The translations under genes and the position numbers were made by a program. Under the pieces are notes generated by a model. The model was not told where the DNA came from. It searched no databases and was given only the letters and a program-made list of their open reading frames with translations. From Oceanobacter kriegii DSM 6294 (GTDB lineage: Bacteria > Pseudomonadota > Gammaproteobacteria > Pseudomonadales > Oceanobacteraceae), in contig NZ_AUGV01000003.1 in the NCBI RefSeq assembly GCF_000422845.1, positions 434,001-498,000 of the forward strand: a stretch of 64,000 nucleotides of DNA, in the 5' to 3' direction. Below are positions 1 to 10,690 of the stretch, in pieces; within the stretch, counting starts at the first letter, position 1, and every line of letters begins with the position of its first letter.

Positions 1-1242
1 AACCTTCTGTCCCGGTCTGAACCCCCGCGGGCATCGGAACCCCGGCAGCATGATACTGAACGCTACAAAGTGATGGCGGCAGGGCTGTGTGCTCTGGTGT
101 TGTCGCTGGGCATTGCCCGTTTTGCCTACACGCCGCTGCTGCCGGTGATGCAGCAGCAAGCGGGTTTGTCGCCGCTGGTAGCCGGTTGGTTGGCCACGTT
201 TATTTACCTTGGTTACACCGCAGGCACCTTACTGGCGACCTTCACCAAAGACCCTCATCGCAAATTTTACCTGTACCGCCTGTGCCTGATTCTGGCCGTG
301 CTCAGCACATTGGCCATGGGGCTCAGTAACGATCCGCTGGTGTGGTACATCAGTCGCCTGATTGGCGGCTTCAGTGGCATTGCCGGGCTGCTGCTGGCGT
401 CCGGGCTGGCATTGAACTGGCTGATACGCACTGGCCACAAGCCCCAGCTGGGGTTGCATTTTACCGGTGCCGGGCTGGGCATTGTGGTTACCGGTGTATG
501 CACCGGACTGATGCTGGAGCAGCTGAGCTGGGACCAGCAGTGGTTGCTGTTGGGCATCGTTGGGGTGCTGTTCTTGGTGCCAGCCTGGATCTGGATGCCT
601 GCGCCCGCGTCGCTGGCGTCACAACCCTCGGTGGATAACCCGGCGTTTAATGCCACCAGTAAGCGCTGGATGGTACTGATGATGCTGGCCTATTTCTGTG
701 GTGGTTGTGGTTACGTGATGGGCGCCACGTTTATTGTGGATATTCTTGAACGTCTGCCGCTGTTGAATGGCGCAGGCCCGTGGTGCTGGGTGATTGTTGG
801 TTTGGCGGCCGCGCCGTCTACTTTCCTGTGGGACAAGGTTGCGGTGGCCATCGGCCAGATTCGGGCGTTGATTCTGGCTTATGTTCTGCAGGCTTTTTCC
901 ATGTTGCTGCCTGCTATCAGTGACTGGGTTGCGCTGAACCTGCTGGCCGCCGTGCTGTGGGGTGGTACTTTCATTGGCATCGTGAATTTGACCCTGACAC
1001 TAGTAGGCCGGCGTTTTCCACACAATCCGGCCAGCTACATGGCGGCCGCGACGCTGGGATACAGCGTGTCGCAAATGGTGGCACCGGCCATCACCGGCTA
1101 TGTGCTGAGCATGACTGGCGAATACCGGCTGGCACTGCTGGTGTCGACGCTGGTGATGTTTGCAGGCGTTGCCGTGCTATGGCTGATTCAACAATTGCCG
1201 GAGCAACCGGTGACCCGGGCAGCTGACCCTACAAGCGATTGA
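1..1242 (+). CDS. MFS transporter, YbfB/YjiJ family (5' end may lie outside the window)
   Basis: Predicted inner-membrane major facilitator. About twelve hydrophobic segments are visible, and the first contains the family hallmark GIARFAYTPLLP. Substrate unknown; YbfB/YjiJ proteins are generally uncharacterised exporters. The frame is open from base 1. The first start codons inside the window (GTG 70, ATG 73) fall at the very edge of the first membrane helix, with no visible Shine-Dalgarno site, so the true start is probably upstream of the window. It ends at a TGA, and the next gene begins about 70 bases later on the same strand. Fold is secure; transported compound and exact start are not. 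Confidence 0.85.
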   Translation, partial: NLLSRSEPPRASEPRQHDTERYKVMAAGLCALVLSLGIARFAYTPLLPVMQQQAGLSPLVAGWLATFIYLGYTAGTLLATFTKDPHRKFYLYRLCLILAVLSTLAMGLSNDPLVWYISRLIGGFSGIAGLLLASGLALNWLIRTGHKPQLGLHFTGAGLGIVVTGVCTGLMLEQLSWDQQWLLLGIVGVLFLVPAWIWMPAPASLASQPSVDNPAFNATSKRWMVLMMLAYFCGGCGYVMGATFIVDILERLPLLNGAGPWCWVIVGLAAAPSTFLWDKVAVAIGQIRALILAYVLQAFSMLLPAISDWVALNLLAAVLWGGTFIGIVNLTLTLVGRRFPHNPASYMAAATLGYSVSQMVAPAITGYVLSMTGEYRLALLVSTLVMFAGVAVLWLIQQLPEQPVTRAADPTSD

Positions 1243-1314
1243 CCGCACTGGCTGGTAAATCGACCGATTTGAACCACACTTTGCAGTAGTGGGTTTATCG
1301 GGAGAGCACCGCGT

Positions 1315-1512
1315 ATGGCGACTGATCGCAAAAAAGCCATCAAGCGCAAAAATGCCTGGGCGGCGGTGGGCCGTTTCTTTGGTTTGCTGATTCTGTTGGG
1401 AGTGATCGGAGCGGGTGTGTACGCCTTGCTGCAATACCACAATGGCAAAACCGGCCAGTACCAGAACGAACTGTTCTTTGGTGACATGCCGGAAGAAGAG
1501 GACGGCCGCTAA
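1315..1512 (+). CDS. small single-pass membrane protein, 65 aa, function unknown
   Basis: The product has a strongly basic N-terminus (RKKAIKRK), one hydrophobic helix at about residues 20-40, then a polar tail ending in an acidic cluster (MPEEED). The charge pattern suggests the N-terminus stays in the cytoplasm. I recognise no family. It starts at ATG with GGGAGAG a few bases upstream and follows the MFS gene on the same strand; the rep gene begins about 210 bases later. It is called real from its Shine-Dalgarno site, composition and clean membrane topology, not from homology. Confidence 0.6.
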   Translation: MATDRKKAIKRKNAWAAVGRFFGLLILLGVIGAGVYALLQYHNGKTGQYQNELFFGDMPEEEDGR

Positions 1513-1721
1513 TCGTAGGCTGTGGATAACTGTTGGGCGCAGGTTTTCCTACTCACCGCAAGGATGGTGCGCTTGCGCCCATCAGGCCTGCTTTGCGGTG
1601 GCCCAAAGACCCGTCGTGCAATCCTTTTTGAACAACTCTGACAATGGCATTTTTGCAATTGCCACACTGAAATTCACACACCTCTGAGCTAGAATGCCCG
1701 GCCAGTTCAGAGGAAGCGCCC

Positions 1722-3749
<2,028 letters not shown>

Positions 3750-3761
3750 TCCCCAGGCAGG

Positions 3762-4160
3762 TTAATCCGGTTTGATACAGTCACCTGAAAGTGAATAGTA
3801 GTTGAATGTACTTATATTTATGCGGTTTTTTAGGTTCGCACATTCTTTGTATTCACTTTTGGCAATGTAAGAGTCAACCGCGTAATCGATCATAAAACCG
3901 GAGGCTATAGTAGTTCCAACCACCAGAAAAAATAGGCCGTGGGCCAAGGTGGTTCCGACCCGGTTTCCGAATACAATCACCAGATGGTAGAGTGGAATTG
4001 ATATTGTTGATAAAAATATTCCAAATGGCCTCGAAGTGCTTATTATCTCGGCGCCATCTCTAACTTCAGTTAGTGTTGACGAATATCCATTTATCACCAG
4101 CCCAACTACAATTATGGCGATAACATCCAGAGCTATCAACGCGGCCTTAGGAGCAAACAT
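3762..4160 (-). CDS. small multi-pass membrane protein, candidate immunity protein
   Basis: 132 aa with three hydrophobic segments at about residues 5-25, 48-66 and 70-92, followed by a polar tail with two cysteines. I do not recognise a firm family; size and topology resemble DUF1240-type membrane proteins found beside secreted membrane-acting toxins. Its ATG shares one base with the TGA of the 280-aa gene upstream (TGATG), so the two are almost certainly co-translated. The region is much richer in A and T than the flanking rep and gnd genes, suggesting acquisition by transfer. The immunity role is inference from context only. Confidence 0.65.
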   Translation of the reverse strand: MFAPKAALIALDVIAIIVVGLVINGYSSTLTEVRDGAEIISTSRPFGIFLSTISIPLYHLVIVFGNRVGTTLAHGLFFLVVGTTIASGFMIDYAVDSYIAKSEYKECANLKNRINISTFNYYSLSGDCIKPD

Positions 4161-5002
4161 CAGTAAAACAGACCTCTTCCTACGTCTTGGCCAGTCTCAT
4201 ATTGCCAGTCTAAATGTTCATTAAATTTGTTCACGAATCTAATTGCTTTACGGTCCACTTCCTTAAGTTTAGTAGGAATTTCCGCTAAAGCGTTTATTAG
4301 CTTGTCTGTGATATGGAAAGTTTCATCCAGATAGTTTAAGCCTAACCCTGCAAGAACTCCGGCTAATATAGCTACTGCAAACGGCCCGGTAGCAACAATA
4401 CTGGCTCCGGCTGCAATAGCGTTGCTGTATAAAATCCATACGGTTATTGAACTGATCATTGAAGCAATGCCAAGTTTAACAACATCCGATGCTGTTTCTC
4501 CAATGAAATGCGCCAGCTTTGCCTCGTCCTCAAGGCATGCTTTTAATGCGTTAATCGGAATAGCTATGATTAGAGTCAGTCTGGCACCTGATATAAGAGA
4601 GTTGTTGATACCTTTCTGAGTGATTGCAAGATTAACGATTTTTAGGTTGTTCGCTAGATATCTTGTGCCTTTCAATAATGATCGGTTTCCAGCGTTCCCT
4701 TTGACTATTATATACTGTTTACCTTGAACAAATTTACTTTGGATTCTACCGCTGATGCCAAGGTCAGAAGCTATCTTCCCGAGTAGTACGGAGTCTAAAA
4801 TGACAGGGACATAGTTACTTGCCGCCTCGAAATCTTTTACGCCTGTGAGAGCTTTTTCCGCAGAGGTTGGGCCAACTTTTTCCTTCCATATTTTGAAAAC
4901 TTGCTCGGCACTCAGAAACTCCAACAGATGAGCGTTTTCTTTAAACTTGCCTCGAAGCTGTGCTTCAAGCGTTTTTTGTCTGATAAATTCTTCCCTGGTC
5001 AT
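4160..5002 (-). CDS. putative membrane-acting toxin-like protein (280 aa), function not established
   Basis: Residues 1-120 are soluble and mostly helical. Residues about 150-240 are strongly hydrophobic and glycine/alanine rich, then comes GLNYLDETFHITDKLI and a charged C-terminal tail. A late Ala/Gly-rich hydrophobic hairpin followed by a motif like LDxxFxITDKLI recalls C-terminal domains of some polymorphic or type VI-delivered toxins; this is resemblance, not a match I can prove. The start at 5002 is chosen over an earlier in-frame ATG (5155) because TCAGGAAG lies just upstream and the extra 51 residues look non-coding. It overlaps the putative immunity gene by one base. No secretion genes are nearby. 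Low GC suggests transfer. Confidence 0.65.
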   Translation of the reverse strand: MTREEFIRQKTLEAQLRGKFKENAHLLEFLSAEQVFKIWKEKVGPTSAEKALTGVKDFEAASNYVPVILDSVLLGKIASDLGISGRIQSKFVQGKQYIIVKGNAGNRSLLKGTRYLANNLKIVNLAITQKGINNSLISGARLTLIIAIPINALKACLEDEAKLAHFIGETASDVVKLGIASMISSITVWILYSNAIAAGASIVATGPFAVAILAGVLAGLGLNYLDETFHITDKLINALAEIPTKLKEVDRKAIRFVNKFNEHLDWQYETGQDVGRGLFY

Positions 5003-5210
5003 CACATCTTCCTGAAAGTATCGAAAATTTAGCGCAATCAATAACTCTGGGTAATCAGCTTGCCAAGCAGGGAAGTGATTATTTGTGATGTGTTTTCGGG
5101 CAGAGTTAGAAAATTGTGATACAGCTGGCAGCCTGGAGGCGAGACCAAAGAGCACGCCATCGCTTTTGGGGGAGGCAGGCTTGGTGCAGATTTGAAGGCC
5201 TTAGGTGAAC

Positions 5211-5275
5211 TGACTCCCACGTTCCACGTGGGCGCCTCTGCCACCACGTTGCTACCAGAGCGTAGCAACGATACA
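5211..5275. repeat. REP-like extragenic element, two hairpins
   Basis: Two adjacent perfect hairpins: CCCACGT/ACGTGGG (5216-5232, 3-base loop) and CGTTGCTAC/GTAGCAACG (5247-5270, 6-base loop). GC-rich tandem hairpins in an otherwise AT-rich gap are typical of REP/BIME-type extragenic repeats. It separates the divergent toxin-like and hipBA transcription units. Confidence 0.6.
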
Positions 5276-5305
5276 GTTCTAGCGTCAGAATATAAGATTT
5301 GTTTG

Positions 5306-5360
5306 GATATTATATTATCTATTTTTCTTAAAAATTAGCTAAAATAGATACTATGTTATC
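5306..5360 (+). promoter_or_regulatory. twin HipB-type operators overlapping the hipBA promoter
   Basis: Two palindromes of form GATA-N6-TATC lie at 5306-5319 and 5347-5360, centres 41 bp apart (four helical turns). Together they form an imperfect 21-bp inverted repeat with three mismatches. A candidate -10 (TAAAAT, 5340-5345) lies between them. HipB of E. coli binds TATCC/GGATA half-sites and represses hipBA, so autoregulation is the natural reading. Operator identity is inferred. Confidence 0.6.
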
Positions 5361-5374
5361 CAAATGGTCTGATT

Positions 5375-5671
5375 ATGAACTCGTTCAGATTACTCGATGA
5401 TACTGATGTCCAGCAGGCATTTTCGGCTTATCTTCGCAAGCAGCGCAAGGCTGAGGGGCTATCTCGTGATGCGTTGGCGCAACGCAGCAGTGTGCCTTCG
5501 GCAACGATCAAACGCTTCGAGCTGACGGGGCAAATCTCTTTCCGACAGTTGTTACTGCTATGGCAAAGCCTCGACGATTTGCAGCGTCTGTATGAGCTGG
5601 CCCAGCCTTCTTCTTCCGGCAAACAGCGTATGCCAACCTCCATCGACGAGGTGCTTGACGATGAGTTTTAA
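5375..5671 (+). CDS. hipB: HipB-like antitoxin, XRE-family HTH repressor
   Basis: 98 aa. A helix-turn-helix of the Cro/C1 type spans about residues 18-70 (AYLRKQRKAEGLSRDALAQR then SSVPSATIKRFE), followed by a polar C-terminal tail. In HipBA modules this protein binds and neutralises the HipA kinase and represses the operon. The last 11 bases overlap the start of hipA, which supports translational coupling. Paired operators lie immediately upstream. Assignment rests on fold plus the adjacent hipA. Confidence 0.85.
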   Translation: MNSFRLLDDTDVQQAFSAYLRKQRKAEGLSRDALAQRSSVPSATIKRFELTGQISFRQLLLLWQSLDDLQRLYELAQPSSSGKQRMPTSIDEVLDDEF

Positions 5672-6950
5672 GCCCATTCAGAAGCTGGTTGTTGAGCGTA
5701 CCTTGTCTGACGGACAACAGGTCCCGGTTGGGACGTTGGCGCAGAATCGCCAGGGCACTTTCTTTCAATATGACCCGGGTTATCTTGATGGCTATGCCGG
5801 GTTGTCGCCTTTTACGCTACAAGCGACAACAGACCTTCAACTGGCTCCCAAAGCCCCTCACGGTGGTTTGCACGGTCTGTTCGCTGACAGTCTGCCGGAT
5901 GGCTGGGGGTTGCTGTTGCAGGATCGGGTGTTCCGCCAGCACGGCATTCAGCCGCATCAACTGACTCCCATGGACCGTCTGGCCTTTGTTGGCCAGAGTG
6001 CGATGGGGGCTTTGTCATTTTCACCGATGTCGGATTATCGTCCGGCCGAAGGGCACCAGCTGGATTTGGCAACGCTGGGGCTACAGGCCCAGTCGGTGTT
6101 TGATGGCCAGACGGAAGAAGTGCTCAGCACCTTGGTGGCCGCAGGCAGCTCTGGTGGTGCCAGGCCGAAGGCGCAGGTGTATATGAAGGCAAGCGACCAT
6201 GGCGAATGTCGAACCATACCCCAGCAAGGTGATGACGCCTGGCTGGTGAAGTTTACTTCGCGGAATTTGCCGCTGGGCCACGAAGAAGGTTTATGCGAAG
6301 CGGTGTATCTGACATTGGCTGAACAAGCCGGATTGAATCCACCGCAATGGCAGTTATTGGATGCCGCGCCGCAGTCTGGTGCACGGTCCTGGCTGGCGAT
6401 CAAGCGCTTTGATTGGTTGAGCCAATCTGAGGGTGCTGCTGGTCGACTGCATATGCACAGTGCTTGCGGGTTACTGGATGCTGATTTCCGCTCGCCCAGC
6501 CTCGACTATGAAGACTTGATCAAAGCCAGCAGGCAGTTGTGTCGATCTCCAGCGGTGGGACAACTGCAATTCCGGCGCGCCATGTTCAATCTGTTTGCTG
6601 CCAATCAGGATGACCACAGTAAAAACTGGGCATTTCTTCAGCATGATAAAGGGCAGTGGCAACCTGCGCCGTTTTACGACGTGACCTACAGCCCGCATCC
6701 ATTCAATGAACATGCAACGGCTTATGGTGGCTACGGCAAACAACCACCTCTGAAAACGATACAGAAACTGGCAAGTAATGCGGGATATGCCAACTGGCGT
6801 CTGGCGCAGCAGGATATTCAGCACATCGTTGCGGTGTTGGCGAGGTTTAAGAGTATTGCAACAGACGTCGGAGTTCAGCCTGCAACCATCAAGGCTATTC
6901 AAACAACGCTGGATCAGCGGCTGAGTGACAACAGGGCTTTGCTGGGCTAA
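5661..6950 (+). CDS. hipA: HipA-family serine/threonine kinase toxin
   Basis: 429 aa, close to the 440 aa of E. coli HipA. The N-terminal HipA_N subdomain (about residues 5-110) precedes the kinase core. The loop GSSGGARPK is at 162-170, a candidate ATP-binding lysine is in LVKF (K197), the catalytic segment NQDDHSKN is at 315-322 and the metal-binding FYD is at 338-340. E. coli HipA phosphorylates glutamyl-tRNA synthetase and induces persistence; the target here is unknown. All key residues are present, so the toxin looks intact. ATG 5661 is preferred to an earlier in-frame start at 5592 because the residues from 5661 match the family N-terminus and the gene then overlaps hipB by only 11 bases. 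Confidence 0.9.
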   Translation: MSFKPIQKLVVERTLSDGQQVPVGTLAQNRQGTFFQYDPGYLDGYAGLSPFTLQATTDLQLAPKAPHGGLHGLFADSLPDGWGLLLQDRVFRQHGIQPHQLTPMDRLAFVGQSAMGALSFSPMSDYRPAEGHQLDLATLGLQAQSVFDGQTEEVLSTLVAAGSSGGARPKAQVYMKASDHGECRTIPQQGDDAWLVKFTSRNLPLGHEEGLCEAVYLTLAEQAGLNPPQWQLLDAAPQSGARSWLAIKRFDWLSQSEGAAGRLHMHSACGLLDADFRSPSLDYEDLIKASRQLCRSPAVGQLQFRRAMFNLFAANQDDHSKNWAFLQHDKGQWQPAPFYDVTYSPHPFNEHATAYGGYGKQPPLKTIQKLASNAGYANWRLAQQDIQHIVAVLARFKSIATDVGVQPATIKAIQTTLDQRLSDNRALLG

Positions 6951-6973
6951 GGCGGGTTCCAGAGGGGAAATTC

Positions 6974-7016
6974 AAGCCAAGGCTCCCATGTTTCACATGG
7001 GAGCCTTGGCTTTTGC
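6974..7016 (+). terminator. rho-independent terminator after hipA
   Basis: A perfect 17-bp stem with a 5-base loop (6974-6990 with 6996-7012) runs into TTTT. It sits 23 bases after the hipA stop and may also serve gnd, which converges on it from the other strand. Confidence 0.8.
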
Positions 7017-7052
7017 GTTGTCACGCTGGGCTGGACGGGTAAAGATCCGAAC

Positions 7053-8594
7053 TTAAACCTTTACCTCAGGCCGTCCCGGCGTGCTCCACTGGGTGTGGTA
7101 GGCCTCTTCGGCTGGTTTATCCACACGCTGGTATGTGTGCGCGCCAAAGTAGTCACGCTGGCCTTGCAGCAGGTTGGCAGGCAGCACGTCGGTGCGGTAG
7201 CTGTCGTAGTAGCTAAGTGCCGACATCATGGCCGGGCAAGGCACGCCAGCGATGGTGGCCTTGGCGATGGCCTGGCGCCAGTCGCTTTGGTATTCGGCAA
7301 TTTGTTCGTTAAAGAACGGGTCCAGCAACAGGTTGCTTAACTGGCTGTCTTTTTCGAAGGCGTCGGTAATCGACTGCAGGAACACCGCACGGATGATGCA
7401 GCCTGCACGCCAGATTTTGGCGATTTCGGCGAAGTTCAGGTTCCAGTTATGGGTGTTGGAGGCGGTTGCCATCAGCTGGAAGCCCTGGGCGTAGGCGCAT
7501 ATTTTGGAGCAGTACAGTGCTTGCTCCAGTTGGCTGATCGCAACGGCTTTTTCTTCTTCGGAAACCGGCGCTGCAACCGGGCCAGACAGCTGCTGACTGG
7601 CCACGCGGCGCTCGTCTTTCAGGGCCGACAGGCTGCGAGCAAACACGGCAGAGGCGATGGTTTGTGCCGGGCTGCCCAGCTCCAGTGCGCCAACGGCGGT
7701 CCACAGGCCGGTGCCTTTTTGGCCGGCGCGATCCAGAATCATATCCACCAGCGGTACGTCGGTAGTGGCATCGGTCTGGGCCAGTACTTCGGCGCTGATT
7801 TCCATCAGATAGCTGTTCAGCTTGCCTTTGTTCCACTCGCTGAAGACGGCGGCGATTTCGGCCGGTGTCATCGCAAGGGTGCTGCGCATGGCGTGGTAGG
7901 CCTCGCAGATCAGCTGCATGTCGGCGTATTCGATGCCGTTATGCACCATTTTCACGTAGTGGCCAGAGCCAGCCGGGCCAATGTAAGTAACGCACGGCTC
8001 GCCTTCGGTGACGGGTTTACCCGGTTCAAACGACTCCAGCGGCAGGCCGCTAGTTGGGTCGACCTTGGCGGCAATGGCATTCATCACGGGCTCAATGCGT
8101 GCCCAGGCGTCAGCGTTGCCTGCTGGCATCAGCGATGGGCCAAAACGAGCACCCACTTCACCACCGGATACGGCGGTCGAGAAGAACACCAGATCCTTGC
8201 TCAGGCGGGCTTCGCGCTCGACGGAGTCGGTCCACAGGCTGTTGCCGGTGTCGATGACAATGCTGTCGCGTGGCAAACCGGCTTCAATCAGCTGGGCGCA
8301 AACTGCGTCGACAGGAGCACCGGCAGGTACCGACAACATGATGATGTGCGGTGCTGCGATGTTGCTGAGTAAATCTGCGAACGAATCACAGCCAATCAGG
8401 CGGGCAGGTTGATCGCCACTTTCAGCCTGGTCTTTTTCCAGAATGGCTTGGGTTTTTTCGGTGTCGAGGTCAAAACAGGCTACTGAGTAACCGTGGTCGG
8501 CCAGGTTCAGGGTCAGGTTGGCGCCCATGACACCGAGGCCGATAAAGCCAATATCGCACTTGGCATCTGTTGTCGTTGCTGTTTGATTCGTCAT
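7053..8594 (-). CDS. gnd: 6-phosphogluconate dehydrogenase, decarboxylating
   Basis: Oxidises 6-phosphogluconate to ribulose 5-phosphate and CO2, making NADPH in the oxidative pentose phosphate pathway. The N-terminal Rossmann motif IGFIGLGVMGANL is clear, the substrate-binding region includes SGGEVGA and HNGIEYADMQL, and KGTGLWT is conserved. The C-terminal tail carries YFGAHTYQR. The 513-aa length is slightly above the usual 470-480, owing to inserts and an extended N-terminus. Monocistronic, converging with hipA. No zwf or pgl is nearby. HexR, a regulator of sugar metabolism, is encoded at 46651, but I see no HexR site here. Confidence 0.95.
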   Translation of the reverse strand: MTNQTATTTDAKCDIGFIGLGVMGANLTLNLADHGYSVACFDLDTEKTQAILEKDQAESGDQPARLIGCDSFADLLSNIAAPHIIMLSVPAGAPVDAVCAQLIEAGLPRDSIVIDTGNSLWTDSVEREARLSKDLVFFSTAVSGGEVGARFGPSLMPAGNADAWARIEPVMNAIAAKVDPTSGLPLESFEPGKPVTEGEPCVTYIGPAGSGHYVKMVHNGIEYADMQLICEAYHAMRSTLAMTPAEIAAVFSEWNKGKLNSYLMEISAEVLAQTDATTDVPLVDMILDRAGQKGTGLWTAVGALELGSPAQTIASAVFARSLSALKDERRVASQQLSGPVAAPVSEEEKAVAISQLEQALYCSKICAYAQGFQLMATASNTHNWNLNFAEIAKIWRAGCIIRAVFLQSITDAFEKDSQLSNLLLDPFFNEQIAEYQSDWRQAIAKATIAGVPCPAMMSALSYYDSYRTDVLPANLLQGQRDYFGAHTYQRVDKPAEEAYHTQWSTPGRPEVKV

Positions 8595-8915
8595 ATTACT
8601 CGTTAGGTATTCAACGCTAGTGGCACGCGTTCTTTAGCCAGAAATTCGTAGGGTCGCCCGTGGCTCAAGGCCGCTATAGGGGCTTGGAGGAGGCAAATGG
8701 GCAGAAATTCCGGTGGATTGATCGCTTTGGGCGGCAGCTTGCTGATCTCTTTGCCGTTTGGCAAGTGGTGACGCGATAAACACGCGGTATTTTCGCCTCA
8801 AGAAAGCTGACATTAATGGTTTGGGTGACAAAACCAGCCGAATAGTGGTTCTTAGTGCATTCTTTGTAGTCAAAGCCCCCGAAGAGCGGCTAAAGCGTTC
8901 TTCGGGGGAGCTGGC
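8595..8915. other. gap between gnd and ndh
   Basis: About 320 bases with no convincing gene. A 79-codon frame on the minus strand (8634-8873) has no family resemblance or good Shine-Dalgarno site. The gap should contain the gnd promoter (minus strand) and ends in the ndh terminator hairpin. Confidence 0.5.
8876..8908 (-). terminator. terminator hairpin after ndh
   Basis: A 10-bp stem CCCCCGAAGA/TCTTCGGGGG (8876-8885 with 8899-8908) lies just beyond the ndh stop. On the minus strand the run after the stem is only CTTT, so it is strong in stem but weak in U tract. Confidence 0.65.
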
Positions 8916-10262
8916 TTAGTGCAACTTCATCTTGGGTTTGATCACTCGGGTCAGCCAGTCCAACACCACGATCAATGCGCCACGGAATTTGCCGTGAATC
9001 GCGATCTGGTGCATGCGGTACAGCGAGATGTAGAACAAGCGCGCCAGCTTGCCTTCGACAAACATCGACTTACTGCTGAGGTTGCCCATCAGGCTGCCAA
9101 CCGCGCTGTAGCGGCTGAGGCTCACCAGTGAGCCATGGTCGTGATAGGCGAAGCCTTTCAGTGGTTTGGCAACGCGCTGGTTCATCAGGTTCTTGAACAC
9201 ACAACTGGCCATCTGGTGGGCTGATTGGGCGCGTGGCGGCACACGGGTGCCGTCTTCCATGGTGAACGAGCAGCAGTCACCAATCACCCAAAGGCCGTCA
9301 ATCACATTGCCTTCGGGGTCTTTGGCTTGCAGGTATTCGTTGGTTTCGATCTGGTTGCCGCGATTGAGCGACAGGCCGTCAATCTTGCCGACAAAATCCG
9401 GCGCTTTAACCCCGGCGGCCCATACCATCAGGTCGGCGTCGATGCGCTCGCCGTCTTTGGTCAGCAGGCCGTTTTCATCGGCGGAGCTGACCATGGTGGA
9501 GGTACTGACCTTGACGCCAATGTTAATCAGCTCGCGGGTTACCGAGGTCGAGATACGTTCCGGCAGCGCTGGCAGTACCCGCGGCCCGGCTTCAACCAGA
9601 GTGACTTCCAGCTGATGGCGTGACATGCCGGCCATGCCGTAAGAGCGCAGCAGCTCGGTTACCCGGTGCAGTTCGGCCGACAGCTCTACGCCGGTTGCAC
9701 CGGCACCCACGATGGCAATGCGCAGTCGATCACCCGGTCGGTTCTGGTGAATGTCGGTGAAACGGTCGATCAGGGCGGTATGGAAGCGGTCGGCCTGACG
9801 GGTAGAGTCGAGCAGGTAGCAATGCTCCTGAACGCCCGGCGTGCCGAAGTCGTTGCTGATGCTGCCAACGGCCATGATCAGGGTGTCATACGGCAGCTCG
9901 CGGGATGGCATCAGGACTTTGCCGTCCTGGTCCAGACGCGGCGCCAGCGTGTAGGTTTTGTTGCGGGTATCGAGGTTGGTCAGTTCGCCCAGTTCAAACT
10001 GGTAACCATGGCGAGCGCCATGGGCGTGGTAGGAAACACTTTCGGTACCGGTGTCGAGGGTGCCGGTGGCCACTTCGTGCAGCAGCGGTTTCCAGATGTG
10101 GGTGCGTTTGCGGTCGATCAGGGTGATTTTGGCTTTGTGCTTGCGCCCGAGTTTGTGGCCCAGGTGCGTGGCCAACTCGAGGCCGCCAGCGCCGCCACCC
10201 ACAATCACAATGTTCTGACGGGAATGAGGGTCACCGCCAAGGGAAGGTTGTTCTGCGTTCAT
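8916..10262 (-). CDS. ndh: type II NADH:quinone oxidoreductase (NDH-2)
   Basis: Single-subunit, non-proton-pumping NADH dehydrogenase that passes electrons from NADH through FAD to ubiquinone at the inner face of the membrane. Two dinucleotide folds are visible: IVIVGGGAGGLELATHLG near residue 19 (FAD) and IAIVGAGATGVELSAEL near residue 180 (NADH). The conserved segments VWAAGVKAPDF and GDCC follow, and the C-terminus is basic and amphipathic as expected for membrane attachment. 448 aa is typical. The TonB receptor gene is divergent, separated by about 430 bases. Confidence 0.93.
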   Translation of the reverse strand: MNAEQPSLGGDPHSRQNIVIVGGGAGGLELATHLGHKLGRKHKAKITLIDRKRTHIWKPLLHEVATGTLDTGTESVSYHAHGARHGYQFELGELTNLDTRNKTYTLAPRLDQDGKVLMPSRELPYDTLIMAVGSISNDFGTPGVQEHCYLLDSTRQADRFHTALIDRFTDIHQNRPGDRLRIAIVGAGATGVELSAELHRVTELLRSYGMAGMSRHQLEVTLVEAGPRVLPALPERISTSVTRELINIGVKVSTSTMVSSADENGLLTKDGERIDADLMVWAAGVKAPDFVGKIDGLSLNRGNQIETNEYLQAKDPEGNVIDGLWVIGDCCSFTMEDGTRVPPRAQSAHQMASCVFKNLMNQRVAKPLKGFAYHDHGSLVSLSRYSAVGSLMGNLSSKSMFVEGKLARLFYISLYRMHQIAIHGKFRGALIVVLDWLTRVIKPKMKLH

Positions 10263-10690
10263 GGAGTTTCCTTGATGTTAAAGGGATAAAAGGTATTGCT
10301 AAAACGTTGGCAGAACGGTGTCCCTGATGGTTTGGCCCAGTGCTGGCGCTGCGGCGTTAGGTGTATGCAGTGCGGACTGTGGGTCTGTGTGCTTGCTGGC
10401 TGTGATCGGGCGTCAGGTTAGTGGCCATCGGATCACGAGCAGCAGCATGCAGAGGGGTCGTTACGGTTGCCTTTTCTTCATTATTACAAAAGAAGCCGCT
10501 TCATACCTCTGTCATACCCTGTGACCTAGAATGGCAGGTCGATTTGGTAGCGTATCGGGTGCTGGCAGCCTTCGGTTTTTCTCTAGCGGCTGCTCTTTTC
10601 TGACGGTTGAGCTGGCTACAACAGACCGAACTGACGCTGCCATAACGTCCGTCGGGCACAGGGTTTTCAGGTTTGGGTACTATCAGCGGC
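10263..10690. other. intergenic region between divergent ndh and TonB-receptor genes
   Basis: Some 430 bases that must hold both divergent promoters. I see no Fur box, Pho box, sigma-54 site or long inverted repeat, and the short frames present look non-coding. A TTG at 10673 could extend the receptor by six codons. Confidence 0.4.

Noticed and set aside
8634..8873. 79-codon minus-strand frame between gnd and ndh
   Set aside because: No family resemblance, no good ribosome site, basic low-complexity composition.
10263..10690. Fur box before the TonB receptor
   Set aside because: Looked for GATAATGATAATCATTATC-like dyads and found none.
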